This document shows, one piece after another, positions 44,948 through 54,788 of a stretch of 64,000 nucleotides of DNA. The stretch spans positions 620,001 to 684,000 of the forward strand of contig NZ_NETJ01000001.1 in assembly GCF_002128405.1 (NCBI RefSeq). The letters are read 5' to 3'. Both the position numbers and the translations under genes were made by a program. The notes below the pieces were generated by a model. That model was not told where the DNA came from. It saw only the letters and a program-made list of their open reading frames with translations, and did no database searches. The DNA comes from Gottfriedia solisilvae (GTDB taxonomy: Bacteria > Bacillota > Bacilli > Bacillales > Bacillaceae_G). Numbering within the stretch: the stretch's first letter is position 1; every line of letters starts with the position of its first letter.

Positions 44948-45829
44948 ATGGATAATCATACTTTATTATTAATTGATGGTTTCAATTTGTTAAGTAGAGG
45001 CTATTTTGCCACATCTTATGGCAGAAGTGATGATCAGCTTTCTAAAACAAAAGACGGTGTTTATACAAACGCATTACGCGTGTTTATTCCAAAATTATTT
45101 AGCCTGATTCGTGAACATGAAGTTAGTCATGTGGCAATTACTTGGGATGTAAAAAGAGAAGAAACTGATCGTAGAATTAAGTATGATTTTTACAAAGCGA
45201 CTCGCGGAGAACTACCGATGCCACTAATTGAACAATTTTTGACTTTAAAGACAGTTTTAGAAGAAATAGGAATTGCCCAATTAGAAATGTCACCATATGA
45301 AGCAGATGACTTAATCGGAACTCTTTCAAATAAATGGAGTCATTCGATTCAAAATAAATGCTATATTTATAGTAATGATCGTGACTTACTACAATTATTA
45401 AATGAACATACTTCTCAAATTATCGCCCAAAAAACAGGTGAAATCATTTATTCTATCGAGCATTTTAACAATGATTATGGAATTCATCCGAAACAATGGG
45501 TTGATGTAAAAGCATTATTAGGAGATTCGAGTGATAATATTCCTGGATGCCCTGGTGTTGGTGAAAAATCAGCTATTCCATTAATTCAACAATATCAATC
45601 AGTTGAAGAACTATATGAAAATATGGAAAATCTAGACCCTAAATTTAATCGTTATAAAAAGAAATTAATTGCCGGTAAAGATTCAACCATTATTAGTAAA
45701 GAATTGTCAGCAATCATGATTGATATTCCTCATTTTGAAGATTATACATTTGAGGATTTAAAGTTAAGTATTAATGAAGATAACTTAACGAATAAACTAC
45801 AAGAATTGGAAATTCGCATTAGAAGATAA
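44948..45829 (+). CDS. ypcP: 5'-3' exonuclease, YpcP type
   Basis: A 293-aa FEN/PolI-N-terminal nuclease: LLIDGFNLLSRGYFA, SPYEADDLIGTLS, SNDRDLLQLL, and helix-hairpin-helix DNA clamp GDSSDNIPGCPGVGEKSA. It acts in Okazaki-primer or repair flap removal. Monocistronic. Confidence 0.92.
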   Translation: MDNHTLLLIDGFNLLSRGYFATSYGRSDDQLSKTKDGVYTNALRVFIPKLFSLIREHEVSHVAITWDVKREETDRRIKYDFYKATRGELPMPLIEQFLTLKTVLEEIGIAQLEMSPYEADDLIGTLSNKWSHSIQNKCYIYSNDRDLLQLLNEHTSQIIAQKTGEIIYSIEHFNNDYGIHPKQWVDVKALLGDSSDNIPGCPGVGEKSAIPLIQQYQSVEELYENMENLDPKFNRYKKKLIAGKDSTIISKELSAIMIDIPHFEDYTFEDLKLSINEDNLTNKLQELEIRIRR

Positions 45830-45933
45830 ACTATATAAATAAACTAATTTTAATAAGTATTTCAGTTATTGTGGAGAAAACCTAAAATAAAAAGCTACAT
45901 TACATTTTAATTCACACAGTAAACAATAACGAA

Positions 45934-45966
45934 AAAGCTCAGAGTATTTATATGACTCTGAGCTTT
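45934..45966. terminator. Terminator between ypcP and the methyltransferase gene
   Basis: Perfect 12-bp stem AAAGCTCAGAGT/ACTCTGAGCTTT. Confidence 0.8.
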
Positions 45967-46014
45967 ACTTTGTATAAGTTTTATTCCATTAAAGCCTTCT
46001 TTAATAACATATCG

Positions 46015-46638
46015 TCAAGCGTTAATTTTGCTGAGGATAATCTTTCTGTACATACCATTAAGCATTACTGGATTATCTTCTTTAACTGATAAAGCATCTT
46101 TATTTTTCTCACATAATTTTTCAAAGTTAATCCCTATGTCAGTACCTAATAATTTAATGATCGGTCTAATTGATTTTTTTAAAAGAGAAAGTCCTTTGTC
46201 TTTTGGTGTAAATTTATCAAATATGATAACTTCTCCATTTGGCTTCAAAACTCTCAACATCTCTTTAAGGCACTTATCTGCATCTGGAACAACCGATAAA
46301 ACAAGACTTCCTATAACTACATCAAAACAACTATTGCTAAAATCCATAGCTTGAGCATCCATTTTTATAAATTGTATTGAAGAGTTCTTAAATTTATCTC
46401 TAGCCTTTTTAAGCATATCATCAGAATGGTCAATTGCTATAATTTCCAATCCATTGTGATTAATCAGTTCCAAATCTGCCCCTGTTCCAACTCCAACGAA
46501 TAGTATTTTTTGATTTTTAGCAAATTGCTTTTCTTGAAATATCTCTTTTCTTGCTTTCAGAAATAGCCCTGTGTTAAAAAACTTATCGTATACAGGGGAC
46601 CAAAGTTTATATATCAACCCGTTCCACCAATTGTCCAT
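46015..46638 (-). CDS. Class I SAM-dependent methyltransferase
   Basis: A 207-aa Rossmann methyltransferase: motif I ILFVGVGTGADLELI, IDHSDDMLKKA, and LRVLKPNGEVIIFDKF. Resembles UbiE/phospholipid methyltransferases. ATG at 46638 chosen for GAGGTG 6 nt upstream. Substrate unknown. Confidence 0.85.
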   Translation of the reverse strand: MDNWWNGLIYKLWSPVYDKFFNTGLFLKARKEIFQEKQFAKNQKILFVGVGTGADLELINHNGLEIIAIDHSDDMLKKARDKFKNSSIQFIKMDAQAMDFSNSCFDVVIGSLVLSVVPDADKCLKEMLRVLKPNGEVIIFDKFTPKDKGLSLLKKSIRPIIKLLGTDIGINFEKLCEKNKDALSVKEDNPVMLNGMYRKIILSKINA

Positions 46639-46668
46639 TTCAATCACCTCATTTTATGAACAGCATAC

Positions 46669-46700
46669 GCCATTAAACTGCCCGTTAACGGAACAAGAAT
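46669..46700. repeat. Solo box of the composite repeat family
   Basis: CCATTAAACTGCCCGTTAAC, about 30 bp upstream of the methyltransferase start; the only family copy inside the 36-53 kb metabolic block. Confidence 0.45.
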
Positions 46701-46754
46701 TATTTTTCTTCTCATTTTATTTTAACATAAATTTCCAAATACCAACCCTAATCG

Positions 46755-46798
46755 AAAATAAAACCTCTAATGCTTATATTCATTAGAGGTTTTATTTT
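46755..46798. terminator. Bidirectional terminator
   Basis: AAAATAAAACCTCTAATG pairs with CATTAGAGGTTTTATTTT (18 bp), just after the FAD dehydrogenase gene. Confidence 0.85.
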
Positions 46799-46800
46799 GA

Positions 46801-48258
46801 TTATTGAACTGACACTAATTCTTTTTCTTTTACATTTACTTTTTTTACGATATCGCGTGCAATCCACACACCACATGCACTTGCTTGTGCAAGACCTCGA
46901 GTAACTCCCGCTCCGTCTCCACCTAAGTAAAGACCAGAGATTTCGCTCTCAAAGTGTTCATTTAATTTTGGACGAGCTGAGTAGAATTTCGCTTCAACAC
47001 CATAAAATAATGTGTGTTCTGATGCAATACCAGGTGTTACATGATTTAATGCTTCTACCATTTCAATTAAGCTCTTCATTGTATTATATGGTAAAACTAG
47101 ACCTAAATCACCAGGTACAGCTTCTTTTAATGTTGGCTCTAAGAAGCCTTCTTTAATTCGTTTTTCTGTAGAGCGTCTTCCTTTTAAAATATCACCATAT
47201 TTTTGAACGATAACCCCACCATGTGAAAGCATGTTAGCCAAACGTGAAACCTCGTGAGCATATTCATTTGGTTTATCAAAAGGCTCTGAGAATTGGTGAG
47301 ATACTAAAAGTGCAAAGTTAGTATTCGGACTTCCAAGCTTAGGATCTTTATATGCATGACCATTTGCTGTCATAATACCTGAATGGTTTTCGACTACAAC
47401 ATGACCTGATGGATTACTACAGAATGTTCTGACTTTTGTTCCCACTGATGTATTAAATACGAATTTACCTTCATATAAATGCTTATTGATCTCTTCCATA
47501 ACAATATCAGAAGTTTCTACACGTACACCAATATCTACTTGGTTTGTAGTCATTTTTAAACGACGTTTTTTCATTACTTCTGTTAACCATTTTGATCCGT
47601 CTCGACCTGGTACAATGACAACTTTCTCAGCTGAAAGTTCTTCGCCATTTTTTAATTTGATTCCTTTAACAATATGAGAACCATCTACTTTTTCAGTAAT
47701 TAAATCCTCAACTTCTGTTTTATATTTCATATCAATTTTCGTTTTTAAGTATTCAAATATGCTTTTTAAAATCTCAAGATTTTGTTCTGTACCTAAGTGT
47801 CGAACTTGAGCACGTAATAATTTTAATCCTGCAGCGTAACCACGTCTTTCAATATCTCTTACTTCATCAGTAAGTGGATCTGTAATTGACTCTGTTGCAC
47901 CATGTTGTAAGTTGATATCGTCTACATATTTAATTAAGTCTACTACATCAGAAGGAGATAAGTAGTCAGTCATCCAACCACCAAATTCACTAGTGATATT
48001 AAACTTACCATCTGAGTATGCGCCTGCTCCACCAAAACCATTTGTGATTGAACATGCTGGTAAACAACCTGAAAAATCTTTTTTACCTGCTGCTGGCGGA
48101 CATTTTTCAATTTTCTTTTGTAGAATTGGACAATGTCTTGCGTATATATCATGACCTTTATCGACTAATAAAATTTTTGCGTTCGGCATTTTTAACGTTA
48201 ATTCATAACAAGTAAATACTCCTGCTGGACCTGCTCCAACCACTATAACATCATACAT
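46801..48258 (-). CDS. FAD-dependent dehydrogenase
   Basis: A 485-aa flavoprotein: GAGPAGVFTCYEL at the N terminus, KKDFSGCLPACSITNGFGGAGAYSDGK segment with a CPIL...C cysteine set that may hold a cluster or disulfide, and C-terminal GLYLGGDGAGVTRGLAQA. Conserved in Firmicutes as an uncharacterised NAD(P)/FAD oxidoreductase. Confidence 0.85.
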   Translation of the reverse strand: MYDVIVVGAGPAGVFTCYELTLKMPNAKILLVDKGHDIYARHCPILQKKIEKCPPAAGKKDFSGCLPACSITNGFGGAGAYSDGKFNITSEFGGWMTDYLSPSDVVDLIKYVDDINLQHGATESITDPLTDEVRDIERRGYAAGLKLLRAQVRHLGTEQNLEILKSIFEYLKTKIDMKYKTEVEDLITEKVDGSHIVKGIKLKNGEELSAEKVVIVPGRDGSKWLTEVMKKRRLKMTTNQVDIGVRVETSDIVMEEINKHLYEGKFVFNTSVGTKVRTFCSNPSGHVVVENHSGIMTANGHAYKDPKLGSPNTNFALLVSHQFSEPFDKPNEYAHEVSRLANMLSHGGVIVQKYGDILKGRRSTEKRIKEGFLEPTLKEAVPGDLGLVLPYNTMKSLIEMVEALNHVTPGIASEHTLFYGVEAKFYSARPKLNEHFESEISGLYLGGDGAGVTRGLAQASACGVWIARDIVKKVNVKEKELVSVQ

Positions 48259-48476
48259 ATATTTATACCCCCATTTAAGGACTGAGTTTTTTAAATTTTA
48301 AGTTAAGTTCTGATCAACCTAAAATAGAATACCATCATTATGAAACGGTTTCAAGTAAAAATACGAACATTTTTATATTTTTATTACAAAATATTCGTTA
48401 ATAAATAATTTATATACAATATTTTACATATAATAGTAATTTCTATTAGGTTTTCATCCATTATTTGATAAATCAA

Positions 48477-48507
48477 AAAAAGTATGGAATAGTGTTTATT
48501 CCATACT
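48477..48507 (-). terminator. Terminator after metC
   Basis: AGTATGGAATA/TATTCCATACT stem with TTTTTTTG on the minus strand, 7 nt after the metC stop. Confidence 0.85.
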
Positions 48508-48513
48508 TCTTCC

Positions 48514-49653
48514 TTATATTAATGCTTTTTGGAAACTTGCAATTAAATCTTCAACATCCTCTAAACCAACTGAAACACGAATTAATGTATCCTTTACACC
48601 AAGTCTTTCTCTAACATCCTTTGGAATTGCTGCATGTGACATCTTCACAGGATAAGAAACAATTGTTTCTACGCCACCAAGGGACACTGCTACTGCGACA
48701 TTTTCTACTTTTTGTAAAAAACGAATTGTTTGATCAATCGTTTTTAAAGTAAATGACAATACCGCTCCCCCGCCACTTGCTTGCTCAAAATGTATATCAT
48801 GTCCTGGATGTTCTTTCAGACCTGGATAGTATACCTCTTCAACACATTCATTTGTTAATAACCAATTTGCTAATTTTTGTGCAGTTTGTTCATATACATC
48901 CATCCGAACTTTTAATGTTTTCAGACCTCTTAATGTTAACCAACAATCCTGTGGACCTAAAACTGCACCGAATGAATTTTGTATAGTGTATAAATCTCTT
49001 GCCAATTCTTCAGATTTAACAACCGCTAAACCACCAATTACATCGCTATGTCCTGCGATAAATTTAGTCGCACTATGAACGACGATATCAGCACCCAAAT
49101 CTAAAGGTTTTTGAAAATAAGGTGACAGAAAACTATTATCAACAATTACAATTACATCATTTCTTTTCGCAATCTTAATTGCTTCTCTTAAATCAGTAAT
49201 TTTCAGCAATGGGTTTGAAGGCGTTTCTAAATACAGTCCCTTTGTATTTGACTTGATTGCTGATTCGATTTCACTGATTTCTGACGCATCTATAAATGTA
49301 AATTCAATTCCAAATCGATTTAATACTTTAGTCGCTATACGAAACGTTCCTCCATAAACATCTTCACAAATAACAATATGATCTCCTGCTGAAAAAAGAG
49401 AGAGAACTGAGGAAATCGCTGCCATTCCTGATGAAAAAGCAAATCCTCTAACGCCGTTTTCTAATTGAGCAATCGTATTTTCTAAAGCTTCTCTCGTCGG
49501 GTTTCCACTTCTTGCATAATCATATTTACCTATATTTTCAATATTGGGTTGATGGAAAGTTGATGCTTGATAAATCGGAATGCTTAAAGCACCTGTAAAA
49601 GGGTCAACTTCATTACCATTATGAATTAATTTCGTACCAAATTTCATACTCAT
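48514..49653 (-). CDS. metC: Cystathionine beta-lyase
   Basis: A 379-aa Cys/Met-metabolism PLP enzyme: YDYARSGNPTREALE, PLP lysine in HSATKFIAGHSD. Converts cystathionine to homocysteine. ATG 49653 overlaps the metI stop (TGATG); ATG 49647 is an alternative with AGGGTG 6 nt upstream. Second gene of the S-box metI-metC operon. Confidence 0.88.
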   Translation of the reverse strand: MSMKFGTKLIHNGNEVDPFTGALSIPIYQASTFHQPNIENIGKYDYARSGNPTREALENTIAQLENGVRGFAFSSGMAAISSVLSLFSAGDHIVICEDVYGGTFRIATKVLNRFGIEFTFIDASEISEIESAIKSNTKGLYLETPSNPLLKITDLREAIKIAKRNDVIVIVDNSFLSPYFQKPLDLGADIVVHSATKFIAGHSDVIGGLAVVKSEELARDLYTIQNSFGAVLGPQDCWLTLRGLKTLKVRMDVYEQTAQKLANWLLTNECVEEVYYPGLKEHPGHDIHFEQASGGGAVLSFTLKTIDQTIRFLQKVENVAVAVSLGGVETIVSYPVKMSHAAIPKDVRERLGVKDTLIRVSVGLEDVEDLIASFQKALI

Positions 49654-50822
49654 CACCCTAATGCATTCTCTAAATCGATTAGTAAATCATCTATATGTTC
49701 TATACCAACAGATAATCTTAATGTATGGTCATCTAGACCAAGCTTTCTTTTAAATTCCTCTGGCATTTCTGAATGGGTTTGAGTATGTGGGTAAGTAATC
49801 AGTGACTCTACCCCACCTAAACTTTCAGCAAATGTTATGACTTTTACACTGCTAAGCACTTTCTCTACAATACTTACATTTTTCACTTTAAACGAAATCA
49901 TCGCTCCAAAGCCACTAGCTTGTTCTTTTATAATTGAATAGCCTTTGTGATTTGGAAGTCCTACGTAAAATACGTCTGTTACATTTGGATGGTTTTCTAG
50001 AAACTTTGCAAGAGTGATCGCATTTCTTTGACAATATTCCATTCTTACATGTAATGTTTTAATTCCTCTTAAAATGAGCCATGAATCAAATGGTGCTAAA
50101 GTAGCGCCTGTTGATTTTTGATAAAAGCGAATTCTTTCATTTGTTTTCTCCGAGTTTGTCACTACAAATCCCGCTAAAGTATCATTATGACCTCCTAAAT
50201 ATTTCGTACCACTATGAACAACGATATCTGCTCCTAATTCGATTGGTCTAAAGAAATACGGCGTTAAAAAAGTATTATCAACGATCACAACGATATTTCG
50301 TTCTTTGGCAATTTCAACAACTCGTTTTAAATCAGTTACTTTCATCATTGGATTTGAAGGTGTTTCAATAAAAATACCTCTTGTGTTTTCTTTAATAGTG
50401 TCTAGTATATTATCAATTTCCGTAGTATCAACAAAATTATGCTCAATCCCATAAGGCGAATAAATTTCTTCAAATAAACGATATGTACCACCATATAAGT
50501 CATCCGAAACAATTACGTGATCGCCTTTTTTAAATAAACTAAGTACTGCCGTGACTGCAGCATTACCTGTAGAAAATGCTACTCCAAACTCTGCATTTTC
50601 TAATTTTGCTACTGTGTTTTCAACTTCTTCTCGGGTAGGGTTTTGTAATCGAGCATAATCATATCCGGTCGATTGGTGAAGTCCCTCATGTTTAAATGTT
50701 GCTGATTGATAAATTGGGTAACTTATTGCACCTGTTAATGGATCATATCCTTTACTACCATGTACTGCAACTGTCTCAATTGATTTTTGTTTCGATTTTG
50801 AAACCACATTCGTATTTGTCAT
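49653..50822 (-). CDS. metI: Cystathionine gamma-synthase / O-acetylhomoserine thiolyase
   Basis: A 389-aa PLP enzyme: YDYARLQNPTREEVE, PLP lysine in HSGTKYLGGHND. Joins cysteine (or sulfide) with activated homoserine. ATG at 50822 is set by GGAGG 8 nt upstream; an ATG at 50837 contains that Shine-Dalgarno within it. Controlled by a SAM-I riboswitch, with a dispersed repeat inserted in its 5' UTR. Confidence 0.9.
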   Translation of the reverse strand: MTNTNVVSKSKQKSIETVAVHGSKGYDPLTGAISYPIYQSATFKHEGLHQSTGYDYARLQNPTREEVENTVAKLENAEFGVAFSTGNAAVTAVLSLFKKGDHVIVSDDLYGGTYRLFEEIYSPYGIEHNFVDTTEIDNILDTIKENTRGIFIETPSNPMMKVTDLKRVVEIAKERNIVVIVDNTFLTPYFFRPIELGADIVVHSGTKYLGGHNDTLAGFVVTNSEKTNERIRFYQKSTGATLAPFDSWLILRGIKTLHVRMEYCQRNAITLAKFLENHPNVTDVFYVGLPNHKGYSIIKEQASGFGAMISFKVKNVSIVEKVLSSVKVITFAESLGGVESLITYPHTQTHSEMPEEFKRKLGLDDHTLRLSVGIEHIDDLLIDLENALG

Positions 50823-50846
50823 ATTGAAATCCTCCATTTATCAAAC

Positions 50847-50968
50847 TGTCTAGTTCCAGACGTTAGCTGCTCGAGGTCATTAGCCAAATCTCAGTAAAGG
50901 TTAAAAAACGCCCTTTTCTGATCTTCGTCTAATGCTTGTCGCTGCTGAGCGAACGCCTTCCACATTTC
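50847..50968. repeat. 122-bp dispersed Bacillaceae repeat in the metI 5' UTR
   Basis: Starts TGTCTAGTTCCAGACG, contains AGCTGCTCGAGGTCATTAGC and TCTAATGCTTGTCGCTGCTG, and ends CTTCCACATTTC. Left and right arms (CATTAG/CTAATG, AGTAAAGG/CCTTTTCT) can fold into one long imperfect hairpin. I recognise this as a widespread non-coding repeat of Bacillus-group genomes. It lies between the riboswitch terminator and the metI ribosome site. Confidence 0.8.
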
Positions 50969-50972
50969 AAAA

Positions 50973-51006
50973 CAAAAAACCACTTCCTAAAAAATAAGAA
51001 GTGGTT
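50973..51006 (-). terminator. Riboswitch expression-platform terminator (metI)
   Basis: AACCACTTCTTA pairs with TAGGAAGTGGTT followed by TTTTTG on the minus strand. Confidence 0.88.
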
Positions 51007-51027
51007 ATGTCTCAAAATAAACATATC

Positions 51028-51135
51028 GTCCTTATCTTCCAGGTTTATACCTGCAGGATTTAGCACTTTCTAGTATAAAACTAGAGTTGCCGGGTTTCGT
51101 CGGGCCAGTCCCTCCACCGCTCTTGATAAGAATAT
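51028..51135 (-). promoter_or_regulatory. SAM-I (S-box) riboswitch controlling metI-metC
   Basis: Minus strand: TCTTATCAAGAGCGGTGGAG, GGACTGGCCCGACGAAACCC, GGCAACTCTAG, AAAGTGCTAAATCCTGCAGG, AGATAAGGA. The third S-box in the window. Confidence 0.95.
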
Positions 51136-51223
51136 TTAATTTTATAATTACAAGTATATTAATAAATCTGACAATTATCAATCATTATTTGAATTTTTTA
51201 TTTTTTAATACATTATTACCTAT

Positions 51224-53497
51224 TTATTTCCATTCGTCTGGCAATAGATTTTGATAAAGCATACTTTGATATCGATCATCGATTAATAATAATGAACCTT
51301 CATCATCTTCAGAACGTATGACACGTCCACCAGCTTGCATTACTTTATTCATCCCAGGAAACACATATGAATAATAATAACCGTTTTTACCAACTTCATT
51401 AAAATGATCTCTTAGAATATTTCTTTCTAAACAAAGCTGTGGTAAGCCTACACCGACAACTACTACTCCATTTAATCGATCACCTTTTAAGTCAATTCCT
51501 TCTGAAAAGATTCCACCAAGTACAGCAAATCCAACAAGTGTTTCTGCATTGTTTTGATCAAATTTGAGTAAAAAATCTTCTCGTTCCACTTCAGTCATCC
51601 CATTTTCTTGAACTATTATTTTTACATCACTATACTTCTCATTAAACAATTCCACACTTTGGCTCAAATACTGATAGGATGGAAAAAAAACTAAATAATT
51701 GCCTTTTTTAGCTCTAATATTTTCATAAATAGATGATACTAATTGGTCTAATGTTTTTGAACGGTCATTAAATCTTGTTGAAATCGGATTTACTTCAACC
51801 TTTAACTGTTCTTTTGAAAATGGTGAGTCTATTTTAATTGTATAATCACGTTCAATATCACCAAGCATATCTTGAAAATATTGAAGAGGTGTTAACGTTG
51901 CTGAAAAATAAATTGTAGAGTGAAATTTTTTGATTACATCATTTACGATTGTTGACGGATCAATGCAAAATAATTTCATGTGAACTTCACTTTTAAACAT
52001 TTCTAAATACGATACATATTTTTCATCATAGTAACTAGCAATCTTTAAAAAATTTTGGGATTCAAAATATGTATCTAACAACAATTGCTTACGATCAGGA
52101 TCCTCTTCATCTGGTAGACTTAATTCTGCAATCTCTACAAACGCCCTTATTAAATCAACAAATTCATCATCTAAATTACCCCAGACTGGCATTTTTTGAT
52201 CTTGCCATTTTTTTCGAAGATTAATGAAAGATTGATTGATAAGACTCACGCTCTCAACTAGTGCTACATTAATTCCTTTATATTGCCTTTTTAATTCTAG
52301 AAACTTTGACTTATATAAACTCGAAGAATACATGTCTCTACCGCGATCAACAAGATTATGTGCCTCATCTATTAATAAAACTGAATTTCGTTTATGTTCA
52401 TCAAATAATCTTTTAAGTGATACTCTTGGATCAAATATATAATTCACATCACAAATAATCGCATCTGCTGTATTTGTTAAATCTAGTGAATATTCAAAAG
52501 GACAAACTGTATGTTTTCTTGCATATGCTTCTATTTTCTCTCGACTAAGCAATTTTTCATTAGATAAAATATCTAACACAGCTTCATTAATTCGATCATA
52601 ATAGCCATTTGCAAACTCACAATAATCCTTGTCACAAATCGTTTCTTCTTTGAAACATATTTTATCTTTGGCTGTTAGCGTTGTACATGACATACATAAA
52701 CCTTGTTCAGTCATCCGGCCAAATGCTTCTTCTGCAACTGTGCGAGTGATTGTTTTAGACGTTAAATAAAATAACTTATTCGTTGTGGCATCACCAATTG
52801 CTTTCACTGCTGGAAAAATAGTAGAAACTGTTTTTCCAATTCCTGTAGGAGCGACAGCAAATAAATTATTTCCATCTTGAATCGATTGATAAACAGCTCC
52901 CGCTAACTTTCTTTGACCATTTCTAAAGGATGGAAATGGAAATCTCAATTCTTTTATAGAATCATTCCGTTTTTCGATGTGATCGTATTTCCATTTAGCA
53001 AATGGGTAATAAATTTTGATCACATTTTGAACGAACTTGTACAATTCTTGCTGAGAAAATGCTAATAAAAACCTCTTTTTCTCTTCAGTATGAATATTTA
53101 CATACGTTAGCTGGATTGATATATGTTCAAGGTTTAATTCTTTACAAATTAGATAACCATAAACTTTTGCTTGTGCCCAATGAACGGGATAAGAGTTTTC
53201 ATCATATAAGCTAACATCTTTTGCTGTTGATTTTATTTCTTCTATTATATATTTTTCATCTCTAAACAAGAGACCGTCACAGCGACCTTCTATTTGAAAC
53301 GTTAAATCTTCATATTTAATTGTTCCAGAAGTCATTCTTTCCTTAAAATCTGACTCATTATATAAATTTTGAATTTTTTGATGTGCTTTTGTTCCATCTA
53401 CTAATGAAACAGTATTTTGGTACCCTATATCAATACTTCCGCTTTTATGAGCATACTCAACTAGCGAACGTACAGATACTTTTATCAAATTTCCCAT
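51224..53497 (-). CDS. XPD/DinG-type helicase with N-terminal RecB/Cas4-like nuclease domain
   Basis: A 757-aa protein. Residues 1-165 carry a full RecB-family nuclease set: His39, Asp74 (EGRCD), Glu87-x-Lys89 (EIK), and QAKVY at 109-113. Residues 190-757 are an SF2 Fe-S helicase: APTGIGKT, an Fe-S cysteine cluster (GLCMSC, KICF, DYCEF), DEAH in LLIDEAHNLVD, and motif VI QAGGRVIRSEDDEG. Predicted 5'-3' DNA helicase-nuclease in repair; not linked to CRISPR genes here. Confidence 0.9.
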   Translation of the reverse strand: MGNLIKVSVRSLVEYAHKSGSIDIGYQNTVSLVDGTKAHQKIQNLYNESDFKERMTSGTIKYEDLTFQIEGRCDGLLFRDEKYIIEEIKSTAKDVSLYDENSYPVHWAQAKVYGYLICKELNLEHISIQLTYVNIHTEEKKRFLLAFSQQELYKFVQNVIKIYYPFAKWKYDHIEKRNDSIKELRFPFPSFRNGQRKLAGAVYQSIQDGNNLFAVAPTGIGKTVSTIFPAVKAIGDATTNKLFYLTSKTITRTVAEEAFGRMTEQGLCMSCTTLTAKDKICFKEETICDKDYCEFANGYYDRINEAVLDILSNEKLLSREKIEAYARKHTVCPFEYSLDLTNTADAIICDVNYIFDPRVSLKRLFDEHKRNSVLLIDEAHNLVDRGRDMYSSSLYKSKFLELKRQYKGINVALVESVSLINQSFINLRKKWQDQKMPVWGNLDDEFVDLIRAFVEIAELSLPDEEDPDRKQLLLDTYFESQNFLKIASYYDEKYVSYLEMFKSEVHMKLFCIDPSTIVNDVIKKFHSTIYFSATLTPLQYFQDMLGDIERDYTIKIDSPFSKEQLKVEVNPISTRFNDRSKTLDQLVSSIYENIRAKKGNYLVFFPSYQYLSQSVELFNEKYSDVKIIVQENGMTEVEREDFLLKFDQNNAETLVGFAVLGGIFSEGIDLKGDRLNGVVVVGVGLPQLCLERNILRDHFNEVGKNGYYYSYVFPGMNKVMQAGGRVIRSEDDEGSLLLIDDRYQSMLYQNLLPDEWK

Positions 53498-53647
53498 TCT
53501 GAGTACACTCCTTTTTTATTATATTTTACCACAAATAGTGATCATATGTTCGCTTTATATATAAAATCGAATTAAGGGGTAATGTTTAAAGTCCCAATTC
53601 CAAACAGTAACAGCCTTTTATTAAAAGTGGACTATTAAAATGAATAA

Positions 53648-53674
53648 TAAAAAGACTGCTAAATTTAGACAGTC
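53648..53674 (-). terminator. Terminator after the 53693 gene
   Basis: AGACTGTCTAAATTTAGCAGTCT hairpin followed by TTTTTATT on the minus strand. Confidence 0.75.
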
Positions 53675-53692
53675 TCTATCTTAAAATTCTAC

Positions 53693-53932
53693 TTATTTAT
53701 CAAATCTCTCATCAGTCGGTATTCTCTTATGTTTTTCATTAATTATTTTTTTGTTAAGTATTCTAACTTCCCCAACCATTAATAATCTCATATCTTCAAC
53801 AATATACTTAGCTAACTCTTCGTCAGAAATGTCATCTCCTTCAATATCAAGACGAAAATCCTGCCCTTGTAATCCGCCACCATTAGTAAACTCGATTTCA
53901 AAGTCAAATTGAACTCTTTTATCCATATTCAA
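53693..53932 (-). CDS. Conserved small hypothetical protein
   Basis: A 79-aa acidic protein with a distinctive FEIEFTNGGGLQGQDFRLDI segment and VEDMRLLMVGEVRILNKKII. The motif recalls small proteins found beside cyclase-like hydrolases in actinobacteria, but I cannot name a family. Confidence 0.65.
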   Translation of the reverse strand: MNMDKRVQFDFEIEFTNGGGLQGQDFRLDIEGDDISDEELAKYIVEDMRLLMVGEVRILNKKIINEKHKRIPTDERFDK

Positions 53933-54075
53933 GCCACCTTAAGTTAGAATTGATTTTAATTATATATTCATATTCAAGTTAATTGAAACAATGACCTTTT
54001 GATCTTCCCTGCATTTCTCCCATGGATCATTGTGTATTTCATTCATTGTTTACTTTTTCTTCTATAATCAATTTT

Positions 54076-54594
54076 TTATTCGGCCTGTTCCTTCCAGTAT
54101 TTTAGTACTTCTCTCTCTTGAATTTCATATCGGTCCTCCCCATCAAAATAGAAGTCTTGACCACATTGACTATTTGTCACTTGTATCGTTTGATAGTTTA
54201 ACTCTTTCCCATTGTCCAATGTAAAGCTACCAGTGGACGCATAATACGTACACTTCTCGTCAATAGCGGTTCTTTTCCCTTTTTCGTCAACATAGAAATA
54301 TTTATTAGATATTGTTGCGCCCTCATCAAACCTAAAAAGCGAAGACGTTAAATACACACCATAACGATTTATATTAGTACCTTCTAATTGTTTTAAAGAT
54401 GCTTCAATTACCGGGATAACGGAATATGTCCCCTCTTTTTCTAGGACAGGTGTATCAGTTACATTATAGAAGACCGTAATCGTTCCTTCAAAACCATTTG
54501 GAATAAGAAACAACTCATTTGTATCTGGTACTTCTTGAGTAGAACAACCGCCAATTATAAATATAGCAATAATTAACATTAAACATTTTTTCAC
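54076..54594 (-). CDS. Lipoprotein of unknown function
   Basis: A 172-aa protein with lipobox IIGGC (Cys17) and a beta-rich mature domain starting LFLIPNGFEGTITVFYN. Two further cysteines (EKCTYYA and NSQCGQDF) could form a disulfide. Resembles DUF6843-type Bacillus lipoproteins; uncertain. Confidence 0.72.
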   Translation of the reverse strand: MKKCLMLIIAIFIIGGCSTQEVPDTNELFLIPNGFEGTITVFYNVTDTPVLEKEGTYSVIPVIEASLKQLEGTNINRYGVYLTSSLFRFDEGATISNKYFYVDEKGKRTAIDEKCTYYASTGSFTLDNGKELNYQTIQVTNSQCGQDFYFDGEDRYEIQEREVLKYWKEQAE

Positions 54595-54685
54595 AGTTAT
54601 TACTCCTTCTTACTGATCTTACTTCTATATAATAATAAATTGTTGTAATATCTTTTTTAAACAAATATCTTATAGAACTATGTTG

Positions 54686-54765
54686 GAAGTTAGCACAATT
54701 AAAAATAGACTGCGGTAGCAGCCTATCGTATTGCAACTTACGTTTTCTTTAGTTGCATAAGGAAG
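54686..54765 (-). repeat. Composite 3' repeat, copy 19 (full)
   Basis: GTTAGCACAATTAAAAA box, hairpin CTGC-GGTA-GCAG, palindrome GCAACTTACG...TTTAGTTGC then ATAAGGA. It follows the gene fragment ending at 54789. Confidence 0.65.
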
Positions 54766-54788
54766 AATGAACCTTTGCGTTAAAGGAA

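Noticed and set aside
51224-53497. CRISPR Cas4 or Csf4 gene
   Set aside because: No arrays or cas genes nearby; the helicase-nuclease fusion is a chromosomal repair-type protein.
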